Positions 1 to 11,589 of a stretch of DNA of 64,000 nucleotides are shown piece after piece. The notes beneath the pieces are model-generated. The model saw nothing but the letters and a program-made list of their open reading frames with translations, did no database searches and had not been told where the DNA came from. The position numbers were made by a program, and so were the translations under genes. The stretch is taken from the NCBI GenBank assembly GCA_008704415.1, contig VXIS01000151.1, positions 1-64,000 of the forward strand, read 5' to 3'. Source of the DNA: Sphaerosporella brunnea. Lineage: Eukaryota > Ascomycota > Pezizomycetes > Pezizales > Pyronemataceae. How positions within the stretch are numbered: position 1 is the first letter of the stretch; each line of letters starts with the position of its first letter.

Positions 1-389
1 CCATCTTCGCCCAGGACAAACTCAAGCTCTTCCAGCGAATTTCAGACAAGACAATTCCGCCTCCTCCCTCCAGCTACGATGACGAAGAAGAAGACGACCA
101 CACTCTCTACAACATCAAGGAGATTCTCGACCACAAGAAGATTAACGGTATCGATTACTGGTATATCTCTTGGGAGAATTATGGACCTGAAAACAACTCT
201 TGGGAACCTGATGAGAATGTACGCAACACTGGCGCAGATTCCATCCAGGAATTCCTTTCGAAGAGGACCCAGGACTACACCTCCACCGCAGTCACTCTTC
301 CTCCCGATTTTTTCTTTCCTTCTGATGATTCTTTCTGTTCCTCTCCTATGTCATCTATTGCTTCTTCCGCTTTTGAAGTACGTGAGTAA
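1..389 (+). CDS. C-terminal end of Ty3/Gypsy chromovirus polyprotein (chromodomain), 5' partial
   Basis: Reading from base 3, an open frame enters from the left edge and stops at TAA 387-389, giving 128 residues. About 25 acidic residues in, it contains a chromodomain: the pattern Y-N-I-K-E-I-L-D-H, then Y-W-Y-I-S-W-E-N-Y-G, then N-S-W-E-P-D-E-N. These are the three conserved chromodomain blocks with the aromatic cage residues. In chromoviruses this domain sits at the C-terminus of integrase and guides insertion to heterochromatin (family knowledge). The stop codon lies 27 nt upstream of a polypurine tract and an LTR, which fixes the identity as retrotransposon rather than HP1. This end has no internal stops, so the copy may be fairly young. 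The rest of the element (gag, protease, RT, integrase core) is outside the window. Confidence 0.85.
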   Translation, partial: IFAQDKLKLFQRISDKTIPPPPSSYDDEEEDDHTLYNIKEILDHKKINGIDYWYISWENYGPENNSWEPDENVRNTGADSIQEFLSKRTQDYTSTAVTLPPDFFFPSDDSFCSSPMSSIASSAFEVRE

Positions 390-407
390 CTGTTTCAACT
401 GTTTTTT

Positions 408-416
408 AAGGGGAAG
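408..416 (+). other. Polypurine tract of the retrotransposon
   Basis: A run of nine purines (AAGGGGAAG) lies immediately before the TG of the LTR. This is where plus-strand priming is expected in LTR retroelements. It lies between the polyprotein stop and the LTR, as the family layout requires. Confidence 0.75.
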
Positions 417-928
417 TGTAAGATTATTACACTTACTATGGTTTCTTTCTTACGTATTTCCTTACTAAGATATAAAACTATAAGGCAGTAACGATGGTAT
501 GATAACAGCATTCTACGAGTTTCCATTACTTTCTTTACTATGTTTTATCACCATGTTTCTAGCACTTTCTAGCCCCTTCGATGCTACGTCACTTTGGAAT
601 CTTCTAGTTTCCACAAGGCAGACTTGCAGGTCTTCTAGACCATTCTTTCCTTAGTTTCGAATTTGCCACCAGATTGTTATCACATGATGTACTCAGCATC
701 GTTGGCTATAAAAGCTACGAGCTTTTCCTACATTCATTCTTTTCTCTTCTTTCGATACGGCCTTTCGAGCAGCCCAGATTGTATCGACTATCATCAATAA
801 ATACTGAGTTGATCAGTGACCTGAGTGCGAGTATTCTCTTGGTATTTATCAAGTCAGATACACAAACGGTTCTGAGTTTATTTGCATCTGTGAAATAGCG
901 GATCTTATAAGCTCACGAAAAGGTTACA
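417..928 (+). repeat. 3' LTR of the chromovirus
   Basis: The 512-bp block begins TGTAA and ends TTACA, the short inverted ends typical of Ty3/Gypsy LTRs. It directly follows the polypurine tract. Inside are a TATAAAAG box at 707-714 and an AATAAA at 796-801, a plausible core promoter and polyadenylation signal in the order expected for an LTR. The five bases after it (929-933, GTAAG) are the candidate target-site duplication; the matching copy would lie outside the window, in front of the 5' LTR. Confidence 0.8.
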
Positions 929-933
929 GTAAG

Positions 934-3414
934 TACGGCACCCAATCTGGAGGAGACCCCAACAATACTCACCGTGGGGTAAGTTTTGAGTTTGTGGGAA
1001 CCACTGCTCCTGGATATTCAACTTATTGTGTTTGACGTGGGCTTGCAGCATGTATTCCAACCTACCTATCTGCAGTCCCCGCACTGCCCCACTTCGGCCT
1101 GCATATTCGGACTGGCAAATGACCACAACCTGCAGCAATATCTCACACCACGCAGTTGTCCACCAATAAGAAATTCCAATTCGCACTCTGCAGTCTCGAC
1201 ATGCGTTGTACGTTTGCGAGTGGGTAAATTCCTGTCGTGCGGCACAACCCCAGCAGCTTTGAAAGAACCCCACCAGTATACAAAGTGACGGCTAAAACGA
1301 TTTGTTGGCCCTGTATGCAGCCCAGCTGGCAAATTTTCTCATGCAAGAAGAGAAACAAGGCCAATGAAGCTAAATCTTCATTTTCCACATAAGACGTCTC
1401 AAGATGGCAGACGTTTCGTCTCACCGGTGCCAGCTATGACTGAAGCTAATGAGAGAGCTCGAGCCCTCGAGCCATCATTGGTTACGTATAACGTATATGT
1501 CTGCCTCTACTTTGGAGATGTTATTATACCCCTCTCCCCCCCGCGATGTTGCCCAGCAACCCGCGCCAGACCAATGTCGACTCGGACCAACGCACGGTTT
1601 TTCCTCATCAGTAGCTCCTAATCCCCAAACGGTTACTTCAATTGCAAGTTCTTTACAAGAAGATGAGATCCTGAGCTGTAATCGAGGTTCCAATGAGACG
1701 GCGGCACTCTTAAGCGGGTACCTGCTGGTGAGATTCCATGCCATAAATTTATTAGTTGGAACTCGGGACAAGAAACAGACGGCGTGAAGGCGCCGTGTCC
1801 CTGTTCCCAGGTGCTTATGGGCACAGGAGAAAGAATACTACTCTACTGCACGGCCTCCGACCTACATTTAGTATTGAGACGTCCCGAGGACTTAGTCTAA
1901 AAGTTATTGGAACGTCCTCGCTATCTGGACTTAGGAAAAATACCTACTTAACTAAGTACTCCTTAAGTACCTACCAGGTAGTAAGGTAAGACTAAATATG
2001 GAGACGAAGCCTCTGGATGTCTCGTCTACTCTATAATACTCTCCGCCTTCTGAGCTTCTTTGGCCACGCAGCGGGGCTAATAATATAACCAGACCTCATG
2101 TTTTCAAATTTGGTGCTCATTCGACAGAGAATTTATATAGTATCATGTAGGTTTCCCTACATCCAATCTTTCGGATCGTTCACTGAGTGATCAAGGTACC
2201 AATACCTGTCGACCAGGACCCCAGCTACTAGTAGAGTGTCGATATCCCCCAAAACCGAGCGATATTACAACCATGAGAAACGTGTTTGCTAACGCATGAT
2301 TACTCATGAAATACGCCTAGCCTCCTGGTCCGTGGCAGGACCATGACGTCGTCCGTCACTCTATGTCTGCGCCATCCAATTCCACTTTTCTTTCAAGCCT
2401 CTTGCTTAAGAAGAGATGTTGCTTCACTATCGCTCCAACACCGGCATTCGCTTATCCGAAAAAGGTGAGAATCTGTGGTGCAGTTGGTGAGCGACCTGCC
2501 GATATAGGTACTAGTAGACGCAGGTGCATACGGCCATGATGAGACAGCAAATGCTGACGTAGGGCGAGAGCCGTTCCCCTATCCTCGCGAATTTCCAGAA
2601 CACGCCGAAGAATCTGTGGCCCAAGTTCGGTCAGCGATTACTCTCGTCAAATAGGAACTTGTACGGACATGTTCTTATCTTTTCGCGAGTCTACCATGCC
2701 AGGGATAACCTGTCGGACGTAGGTACAGGTGCAGATGAGGAGGAGGATGCACAGGAGGAGGGCGTTGAAGTTGAACAAGGCGGACTATTGAGCAGGAGCT
2801 GTTAGCGATGCCTCTTTCGGTCGGAGAGACCATGAGAGCTTGGCTTACCATGGTTACTGCTATCTTCTATGGTGTAGTGGGGGGGGGCGGTTTTCTCTTG
2901 AAGTCGTTCAGGGTGAGTGAGCGCAGATAAGGCCAGGTGATCAATCACTCTACTTTTCCCTAACCCATGGCGTCGGTTAGGGTTGGAAGTTTCAAGTTTG
3001 ATGTGGATCCGTGCGCACTTTCGCTTGGGTGGCTTGGCATCTGCCGCAATCAATTGATGTCACGTCGCGCCCTCGCGTCTCCCGCAAACACATCCCACGA
3101 CCTCATCGCGTAACAGACCCTTCTTAAAACCACCTCCTCCCACCACTCCCCCTCCACACCCCACTACACCCCGACACCTGTGTCAATACCTCTCTGCGGA
3201 CGTTGAGAGCTTCGTTGAATCCCGTCGCGCACTAGGAACGACTCATCACTTGTGGTTCTAGTTGCGGCGAGCAATCAATCGAGTAGCGGGTGTTTGATCT
3301 AGCGACTCAGCAACTTTATCGCCGCCACAACTTCTGCGACGCAACGACTCAGCGACCTTTGCGACCCCACAAAGCAGCGACTCCGCACGTTTAGCGACAT
3401 CGTTCAACTTTAAG
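934..3414. other. Intergenic, no gene recognised
   Basis: All open frames here are short, overlap on both strands and show no domain I recognise. Around 1500-2300 the sequence is AT-rich with small inverted motifs built on TACCTA/TAGGTA. From 3110 to 3414 it turns pyrimidine-rich, followed by several degenerate copies of a GCGACTC-type motif just ahead of the JmjC gene. This last part probably holds that gene's promoter and 5' leader. Confidence 0.6.
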
Positions 3415-6400
3415 ATGGCTGATTCCGCAACACCTCCGACGCAGCGTCGCATAACGAGCTCGCGCAGCCGAGCCAACATGATCTACCTCCCTCCAGACCT
3501 CGATGTGCCGAGTTTGATAGCCGAAAACGGGAATTTCAAGCCTGTTCAGTCAATTGACGCGCGAACAATCGGCCATGCACTCTCGTGGAAAGAGCTCCAA
3601 GAGACCATCGACGCTTACGTTGAAGGTGAAGGCATACCTTTGGTCATAACCAACTGGCATCTGCGTCCAGATTGGCCCGGTCATCTGTTTAACCCTGAGT
3701 GGTTAACTATGAATCATGGAATCGACCGTTCGTAACCGTCAATCCTCACATTGCGATGCGCCCTGTGCTAACCATTTCTGCTGACAGATGTCGAGGCCAG
3801 AGACATGAGGGGCCATGTTAACATTAAGATGACCATGGGCCACTACATTCGTCTTTTGCCCGATATCGTTGAGAGGTACACTCCCTCGGAATACGGTGGG
3901 AGTAACAAACGTGTGTATGCCAAGGACGTCGATTGTCCTCCGGTCTGGAGGGATAAACTTTCCCAGATGTTGCCGCCTGGAACGCTCTATCTGAGCACTG
4001 AGGCTGACCTCATGTCCTCCTTGCCTCCTCCGGCAAGGGCTGAGAACATGATGATCTATGCCGGTCATGAGGGCACATATACTCCTGCTCATAAGGAGAT
4101 GTGCGCCTCTTTGGGTCAAAACATCATGGTCGCCGCCAGTACCGAAGGTCAATACCCGGGCTCATCGGTATGGTTCTTGACTCGATCTCGTGACCGAGCT
4201 GAAATCACCGAATATTGGCTCTCGCGAATGGGCCATGACGTCGAAACCGAGTCTCACTTTGCTTCCATAGACGATCTCGCTTCGGCACCCTTCCCGGTGT
4301 TCATACACGAACAGAAGGTTGGCGACTACATCCTAGTCCCATCGATGGCCCCCCACCAAGTCTGGAACCGTGGCACCTGCACAATCAAAGCTGCTTGGAA
4401 CCGGCTTACCGTGCGTTCTCTTGAACTTGCAATGTCAGAATCTCTTGCTAAGTCACGTCTCGTCTGCCGTGACGAGCAGTACAAGATCCGAGCAATAGTC
4501 TATGACACCCTGAAGAAATACGACGACTATCTGACTGGATTAACTGAGACTTCGATATCTCAAGACCGTCTCGTGGACGAATTCGTTCGTTTGTTCAAAT
4601 TGTTCAACTCGATCATGTTGGAAGAATGCTTCAAACCGGGCCTTTCTGTACCTTCGGTCGAAAAGATTCAAAATGAATACAACGTGACCTGCTCGTTCTG
4701 CCGTGGCAACATCTGGAACCGATTCTTGACATGCAAGAAGTGTATCGGCTATTCCGATGACCCTGAAGACAACTATGATATCTGTTTAGATTGCTATGCT
4801 CGTGGGCGTAGCTGTTTTTGCATTTCTGACCTAAACTGGGTTGAACAGCACAACTGGAAAACCCTTGAGAAGCACCACGAGGATTTCAGACAGTTGGTCA
4901 TTAAACTTCAGGGAACGGTTTCGGAAGGGAGTCCACTGGCGCTTTGGGAAGGGCTAAAGAAGCTTGGGCGCAAGTCTCTTGCCTGGGTTTGCCAGGAAGA
5001 ATTGAAGAAGCGTCCCTTTGCAGACATCAGCAAGAACGGTCTCGAGGAAGAGGTATCTCTCACAAGCTAATCTGGTGTTAATTGCGGTATCGTATATTGC
5101 ATGCTAACTCGCATCTAGGAAACTGAGGAAAACCTCGTTGAACATAAGAAGCTAGATGGACGCCTTCCAAACTGCCACGTTTGTAAGTCCCGCCACGAAT
5201 CGTGGAAGGGCGCAGTTTGCTCTACCTGCAATAAGTTCTATTGCTATGGTAGTCTTTGGCGGGCCTTCGATTTAGACCCATTTGACCATGTAAGTTACCT
5301 GGTTTCAATGCATTTCTAAGTGCTGAACTGATCATTCCCATAGCTTCTTTCCCAGTTCGAGTGGAAATGCCCGGTTTGCCTCGGGATTTGCTCATGTGGC
5401 CTGTGCCGTCGAGCGGGTCGAACAATCCCTTACGAACCCAAGGGCACCTACCTCGGAGTATCGACCAAGCACGTGGCAGATCCTCGCAGCATGGAGTCTC
5501 TCGTCGACTTCGCTAAAGGAAATCTGGTTTGGTTGAAAACTGTCCAAAAGAGAAAACATGAAGAGCATGAGAAAGATGCGGATGGTGTGCCCATAGATCC
5601 AAGTCTCGAAGACCCTCCAGAGAACCAGGGATTTACGGCTGTTAACAACGGATCCGAATATAACCATCCTTCACAAGGCAGGTCCCCACCGACTGCCACC
5701 GCAAACGTCATGGATTCTTCTAATACGTTTGGTCTGGTGCAGGCTCCTCGAAATACGGGAACAACGGGACAAATGATGATGGGCGTGGAGGTCAGTCCAG
5801 AAAAGCTGCCGCTAAACGCAGAAAGTAACGAGGAGGAACATCATCTAGAGGTGAACCGGTTTTTTTTTTCAGCTTCATCAAATAATGAAGCGTTTTCTGA
5901 AAGCGGTCCGACTTGGGGGGATGGTGGTCGACACCAGTCTGGGGGTGTTGGTTCTCAGTTTGCTCACAGTAACGCTGGGTTTGCGTCCCTTCAGACGCCC
6001 CTCACAGCATTAGAAGAAAACCCGCTTGCCTTCATCGCTGCCGCTGGCCTTATGCAGCTTCCTGGTGGCGGTGGCTCGGTACCAATGCCCGAGTGGCCTA
6101 ATGGTCCGCCAACTACGGCCGCTCCTCACGAGCTCTATAAGCAACGACCTTCGACGCCGGCGCCCCGAACCCAGCCAAGGTCCCTCTCTCCAGATGAACT
6201 AGACAAAACGCCTCCCCCACGCCCAATCCCACGCCGTCCACGAGAACCCCAAATGCAGAGCAACCAACAGCGAACGACGTCGATCGGAGCGTCCTCCCAA
6301 ACCGGCGCCGACTGGATTAGCAAAACTAAAGTAGCCCGGCGTCTCGCTCAGAACCTGAGCAAGAAGAAGAGGCTCGTAATAACGCTGCAGATGCCGAAGG

Positions 6401-7935
6401 AGAGATACAGAGCGCTCATGCGGCAGATCTGGGACAACGAACCGATCGCCTCGGACCTGGTGTGTCTCGACGGCGAGTGGGTTATGGTGCAGGCCGCGCG
6501 GAACCTTACGTACCCAACCGACGAGGAGCGGCGGCGGCAGCATCAGAGTAGCAGTGCAGCACCATCCGCCAAGCGCGGTCGCGGCAGACCCAGGAAGGAG
6601 GTCGTCGACGTGTTTTCGGATTCCTCCGACGTCGAGATTCTAACCGCCAGTCAGGCCCGAAACAAGCAGCGCCGTAGCGAGGCATTTCTTCGCCGGAAAA
6701 AGGAGGAGGATGAAGCCAAGGCCGAGTTTTTAGCAAAGCAGGGGGAGTGCGATAGGGAGAGCGCTACTGTGCCGGCTCGCAATAGGGTTAGGCACAAGGA
6801 GATCTTCGATGTCCTTAAGAACCAGGCCAGCATGGAGAGCGAACGCTTGCCCTCGGAAACGGAGGAGGAACGTATTGCCAGGGAAGATAGAGAGGAGGAA
6901 GAGCGGGTCGCCCACGAAGCCAGGAAGGAGCAGGAACGACTTGCCCTCGAAGCTCGCAAGGAGGAGGCACGCCTCGCTCGTCTCGTCGCATACGAGGCTG
7001 CCCGTCTTCGCCGTGCCGAAGCAAAGGTCGAACGCAAGCGTCTCCGGGCAACCGCAAAGACTGAGCGAAAAACCTTACGCAAGATCCAGCGGCAGGAGGA
7101 AAAGGAGCTCCGGAGAAAGGAGTCAATTCGTCAAGCCAAGCTCGCAGCCGCCGGAATCATGGACTACGCCGACGTCGAGGAGTACATCTCCACCTCTTCC
7201 ACCTCTTACTCCTCTTCCTCCTCGGGGGAAGACAACATCAACAGCGACGAAGACGACGAGCCACTCCCCGAGGAGCTCCAACTGCTGATTCCCGACGAGG
7301 AATCCTGCGCCGTAATTATCACCCCACCCCTGCATCAAGTCGGGGACTGGCGCGACGCCTACGAGAAGTTCCCAGAGATAACCGCTTCTCCCCCTCCCTC
7401 GCCCCCAGAACTGAAGCGCGCCCGCGGTCGTCCCAGAAAAACATCCGGGACAGGCGTACCGCCCGCAAAACCCCGCACCAAGTCCGGTGTTCTCCTAGCA
7501 GACAAGGCCTTCAAGCCTGAACGCCACGTACGCAGATCTCTACCCGCGATCACTCCTGCGCCCGAGCGTGAGCGCCGCAAGAGCGCGCTCTGCGCAAAGG
7601 CGAGGTTGTCGCAGCTGGAGGACGAGTTTGATGTGGACCAGGAGTTGGAGGACCAGAAGCCCATCATCCCCGAGAAGAAGAAAAAGAAGTTTAAGCGCGT
7701 CCAGATTAAGCCGGGGAAGTGGGCGGAGGTTGAGATCACGGAGGATGAAGACGAGGGCGAGATGATGGAGGATGAGGATGTGCCCGATCTTGGCTCCCCC
7801 CCGGCTCCCGAGCCTGAGCCGATGGATCTGGACATGGAGGGAGGAGGAGCCATCAAAGCTGAAGCTGATGACGAGATCGAGGAGGATCTCAGTAAGGAGT
7901 ATGAAAAGCGCTGGAGTAGGAGGCGTATCCGGTGA
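3415..7935 (+). CDS. JmjC-domain protein with ZZ-like finger, zf-4CXXC_R1 finger and AT-hooks
   Basis: Exons inferred at 3415-3727, 3788-5052, 5119-5289 and 5344-7935 give a 1446-residue nuclear protein. Residues about 110-320 form a JmjC domain with the Fe(II) ligands H206 and E208 (P-A-H-K-E) and H294 (A-P-H-Q-V), so 2-oxoglutarate-dependent demethylase activity is possible. Residues about 406-447 hold paired cysteines of a ZZ-like finger. Residues 545-610 form a zf-4CXXC_R1 domain of CDCA7 type, ending in a C-x-C-x2-C stretch followed by basic residues. The tail is disordered, with two AT-hooks (GRGRPRK near 993, ARGRPRK near 1275) and a long Glu/Arg-rich helical stretch near 1080-1180. 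Intron 1 has a weak GTTCGT donor; an alternative splice (3732-3800) also keeps frame but loses the V-E-A-R-D segment that looks family-like. The role is inferred: recognition of chromatin or DNA coupled to histone demethylation. Confidence 0.85.
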
Positions 7936-8247
7936 TTGCTTTTTCTCCTTATTACTACTTCTTACGGGATTTCGGGCGCTACTTTACTACATACTACTGA
8001 TTCTGCGCTGGTTTGTTGTTTTACTTTTTCCTATGTTTTTCTAATCACGATATGATGGGTGTGTGTGTATGTGTGTACTCTACCAGATAGTTAGTACTAT
8101 ACTATCTACATACGATTTTCTTTCTTTGGGGGATCATATCGATTCTTCTTTATCCGCCGTAAACCAACCAAAGTATGATCCCAAAGATTAGTGACTAGCT
8201 ACTACTTAGTACAAGATCCATAATCCTCATTTACGTCGTGCCGCCCC
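7936..8247. other. Convergent 3' intergenic spacer
   Basis: This 312-bp spacer separates two genes that converge here. It is AT-rich with TG-repeat and TACTA-rich stretches, consistent with two facing 3' untranslated regions. No open frame of note. Confidence 0.6.
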
Positions 8248-10846
8248 TCAACTCCACCCATCATCCCCCCAATCAGCATCCCCCTCGTCCCAGGCCTCAA
8301 CCTTCTTCTCAACTTTCGGCTGCACCTTCCTCGCGATAATCGGTTTCTTCACCGTCGTCGTCGTCGTCGTGGTCTTCTTAACCAGCCCCTTCGGCAGGGC
8401 CTTCGCACTCTTCTTCGCGCCGACCAGCGCCTCAAAATCGACCTCCTCCTCACTCCTGAGCGAAAACGGCTTGGGGCCGAAAGAGCTCACGCTACCCGTT
8501 GGCGCAGCAAGGTTGTTTTTATTTACCGCAGTGGCGGTAGGGGACACTTTCTTGCCGACCTTCTTCTCCAGGGCGTCAAGGAATGTTTCACCACCGCCGT
8601 CGTCGTCTAGTGCTCCCCACCCATCCGCGCCGTCGTCGTCGTCGTCTTCTTCGTCTTCCAGGAACCCGCCGGGCTGGGGCACAAATGCGGATGCGCTAGC
8701 GCTAGGTTTTGGGGCTGCCGGGCGGGGTGCAGGCGCAGACTGTGTGATAGGTGCAGAAGCGGGGCGGTCCTCGACCGCGGCGAGGGCAGGGGAAGCGCGC
8801 GATTGCATCTGGCCTGCGGCAGCGGTAAGGGTGCCGACGGCCCAGCTTGTCCACCCGCCGGGCATGACTACGGTAGCAGGCTGTGCGGCTGCCGCCGCCG
8901 AGGAAGCCATAGCTTCTGGGGAGGGGAGCACGGTCTCGGGGTAGTTCTTGGTGAGAGTTTTGATGCGGGCTAGGTACTGCTCCATCGTTTTTGCGGCCTG
9001 CTCACGAATCATCTTTTCTTTGTCTACCAGGCTGGGCGCGATTGCTGGCACGACTTTGCTGGCGCAGTCGTTCTCGTCGAAGACATCTGCTGTGGCGCTG
9101 AGTGCTAGCAACGCAGAGTTGCGTGCGTGCACGAAGGGGTCGCGGAGGGAGCGTGTGAACGCTGCCACCAAAACTTTTTGCCTGGTCTGATTCCTGCATG
9201 TAAGCAGTGGTCCAAGACACCAAACAACCAGAGGTAGAACCAACATTCGGACCAAGATTTCTCGCAATCTTTCCAAGACATATGGTAGTATTAGTTCGGA
9301 TGCCGGGCTGCTCGTCGTTCTGCGTCTTTGCAAGGTGTTTCAACAGATCGCCGTTAATATTGCGTTCCGAAAGTTTCGAAACGATTGTGAGGACTGCTTT
9401 AACAGTTTGCTCTCGAACGATCGGTGCCGAGTCCGAGAATCCTGTCAACTACTCACTCGTCAACACCCGCCCCTCCGTATACAGGAGAGCGCCCACCATA
9501 TCCGGAAAGATCTTGTCATTGACCACCTTATTCGACAGGTGCTCAATCATCCTCCCCAGATTATCCAGCAAGAAGACTCTAGTAGCCCTATCTGGCAGGG
9601 CAAACAACCTCACAACGACCGGCGTAATCGAGTTCTCCCACTCCTCCGAGCCCAACTTCTCACCGATCTGTAGCACCGCACCAAAAACCTTTGGCCCACC
9701 GCCACCAAACTCGACACTCTTCAGCAGCTCCGGTAATACCTTCATCTTAAAGAAGTCCTCGGGGAACTGATCGCCGGTCTTCTCAAGCTCGTCTAAAAAC
9801 TCCTCTCGTTCGCTTTGGTCCCTAATGCCCATATTCTCGACGAACTCCGAGATGCGGATCAACGGGATATCAAAGAACCCGCCTGTGCGGCGCCCCTGTG
9901 CCAGGAAATGTGCAACCGATAGTCGCATCTTAGGATTCGCCGTGATTAGCCGTTTATACGCAGCCTGCATCGCCGGCGGGACCTTCTTTGGCTGTGTGAG
10001 CTGGTCCGTACTCGTTAACGTCCCATTGAACGCTTCATACATCAACAACGCAAATCCCCACGAGTCGGTCACATGTATCGGCAGACTATCGCCACGATCA
10101 GCACGCCCCCTCCCCCTGTCAAAAGAAAGAAACCACAAACCTCTTCAGCCCCTCCCAACCCCCCTTGCCAATCTCCGGGGCCGCCAGCCTCCCCGAATCC
10201 GGGAGCAAGCTTCCGTACCTGTATATAAACGGCTCGTCGTCTGCAACGGTGCTGAGCACCTCAAAGCCGCCCAACTTCCACTCTCCGCTCTCGCTGACAA
10301 AGACCGCGCCCATTCCGACCTTGCCGTGAATAATCTTTGCCTCCTCGTTGAGGAACCGCAGCGTGATGGCAACGCTCCACAGCCCCCATTTTATCGTTTC
10401 CGTCTGCAAGGCCCCCCGCTTGACGTACCATGCCAGCGGCATCACCCGCTCCGTGGCGATGTAAATGTAGCTGTCTGTCTACGCCCAGAATGCGCTTATC
10501 AGCCCCTCCATCCTCTTCTCCTCCTACTAGGTAAAGAGTTGGGGGGGGGGGGGGGTAAACGCACCTCAACAGTCTCCAGCACTCTGACCACCCCCGGGTG
10601 CCGTAGGGTGCGCAAGCGCCTCAACGCATTTCTAGCCAGCGGCAGGCGACTACGGGTGGAGTCATTGATCTCGAACGAAAAGATAGAGCACGCAGCCCCG
10701 TCCTCCCGCTTGGTGCCGTTGTACAGTGTAAACACGCCCGAGAAGGTGCTGTCGTCGCCGGGCAGCGTCACGCGATCCTGGAAGGTGTATGGGAATGGCG
10801 GGCCCTTGGATAGTGCTGAGGTGAGTGTTGATTTTAGGAACTCCAT
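8248..10846 (-). CDS. CEX1: SCY1-family pseudokinase (Cex1/SCYL1-like)
   Basis: Five exons (10846-10565, 10478-10141, 10085-9497, 9448-9245, 9186-8248) give a 783-residue protein. The N-terminal 290 residues are kinase-like but degenerate: the HRD position reads H-G-K and the DFG position G-G-F, so catalysis is unlikely. A HEAT-repeat middle follows, with the family signatures E-Q-P-G-I-R-T-N and S-L-R-D-P-F-V-H-A-R-N. The C-terminus is Ala/Ser/Thr-rich and ends in tryptophan/acidic repeats (D-W-G-D-D-G-W). In yeast Cex1 binds tRNA at the nuclear pore cytoplasmic face and SCYL1 links to COPI traffic (family knowledge). The 48-nt intron at 9496-9449 has a weak GTGGGC donor but removes an in-frame TAG at 9451-9449 and restores a conserved T-G-F-S-D junction. 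Confidence 0.9.
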
Positions 10847-11589
10847 GATTGCGGGGTGGTTTGTGCACGCGCAGAGGTACTGCTTCGGGCCGTCGTTGAA
10901 GCTCAGTGGCGAGAGCTGGCGTTAAGAGGAAAGGTACCGACCGAGCTTCTATGCCGTTTTTGGAAGAGTTGGAGTGATGGCTCGTGAGTCATGCCATGAG
11001 AATTAAGCAGAAGGATACACAACTTCACCACCATACAGGTGGTGTTTCCTGTATTTATCGCTGGCCCTTATCGGCCACGTCTACTCAGTACATCCTACCT
11101 CTACCAGCACAATAGCTCACAAGCACAACCATCATATAATATCCACCTCTTCCACATCCAATCCATAGGATTCCTTGTCCATTCCATCCACAAAAAATAA
11201 TAACAAGAGAAAATCATATCCTCGTCCAAACCCAGCCCAACCCGCTCACAAGAAGAAAATGACCGAACAAAAGAGAAGAAAGCACAACGATCCACGCCAA
11301 AGCAACACAATAAAGTTAGGTACTGTGAAGGAAAAAAAAGCCAGGGGTAAAGAGGTTACATGAGGGTACAGATTGCAATCCAGCCAACAGTTGGTGGATG
11401 TCCAACAAACAGAAGAAAAACAAAGTACGCAGAAGAAAGTGCTGAACTCCGCCCCAATCCCACTCTCCCCGTTTTCCTAATCATCCCAATAATTTGCCCC
11501 ATCAACCTCAAAGTATGTTAAAAGCATCTACATGAAAAGCAATGGAAGTGAAAAGAAGATCCAGAGTCATGCATTGAACTTCCCGCGGC
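10847..11589. other. Intergenic, promoter of the SCY1-like gene and 3' region of the next gene
   Basis: Both flanking genes lie on the minus strand. The stretch is AC-rich with a small hairpin (CACCACC / GGTGGTG near 11025-11045) and A-rich runs around 11200-11350. I see no coding signal or RNA gene. Confidence 0.5.

Noticed and set aside
3732..3800. Alternative first intron of the JmjC gene with a better donor
   Set aside because: It keeps frame but needs an acceptor inside what looks like conserved coding sequence; the 3728-3787 intron preserves it. Kept as an alternative in the entry.
8369..8944. Long plus-strand frame opposite the SCY1-like gene
   Set aside because: Antisense shadow of a Ser/Ala/Asp-rich coding region; no family likeness.
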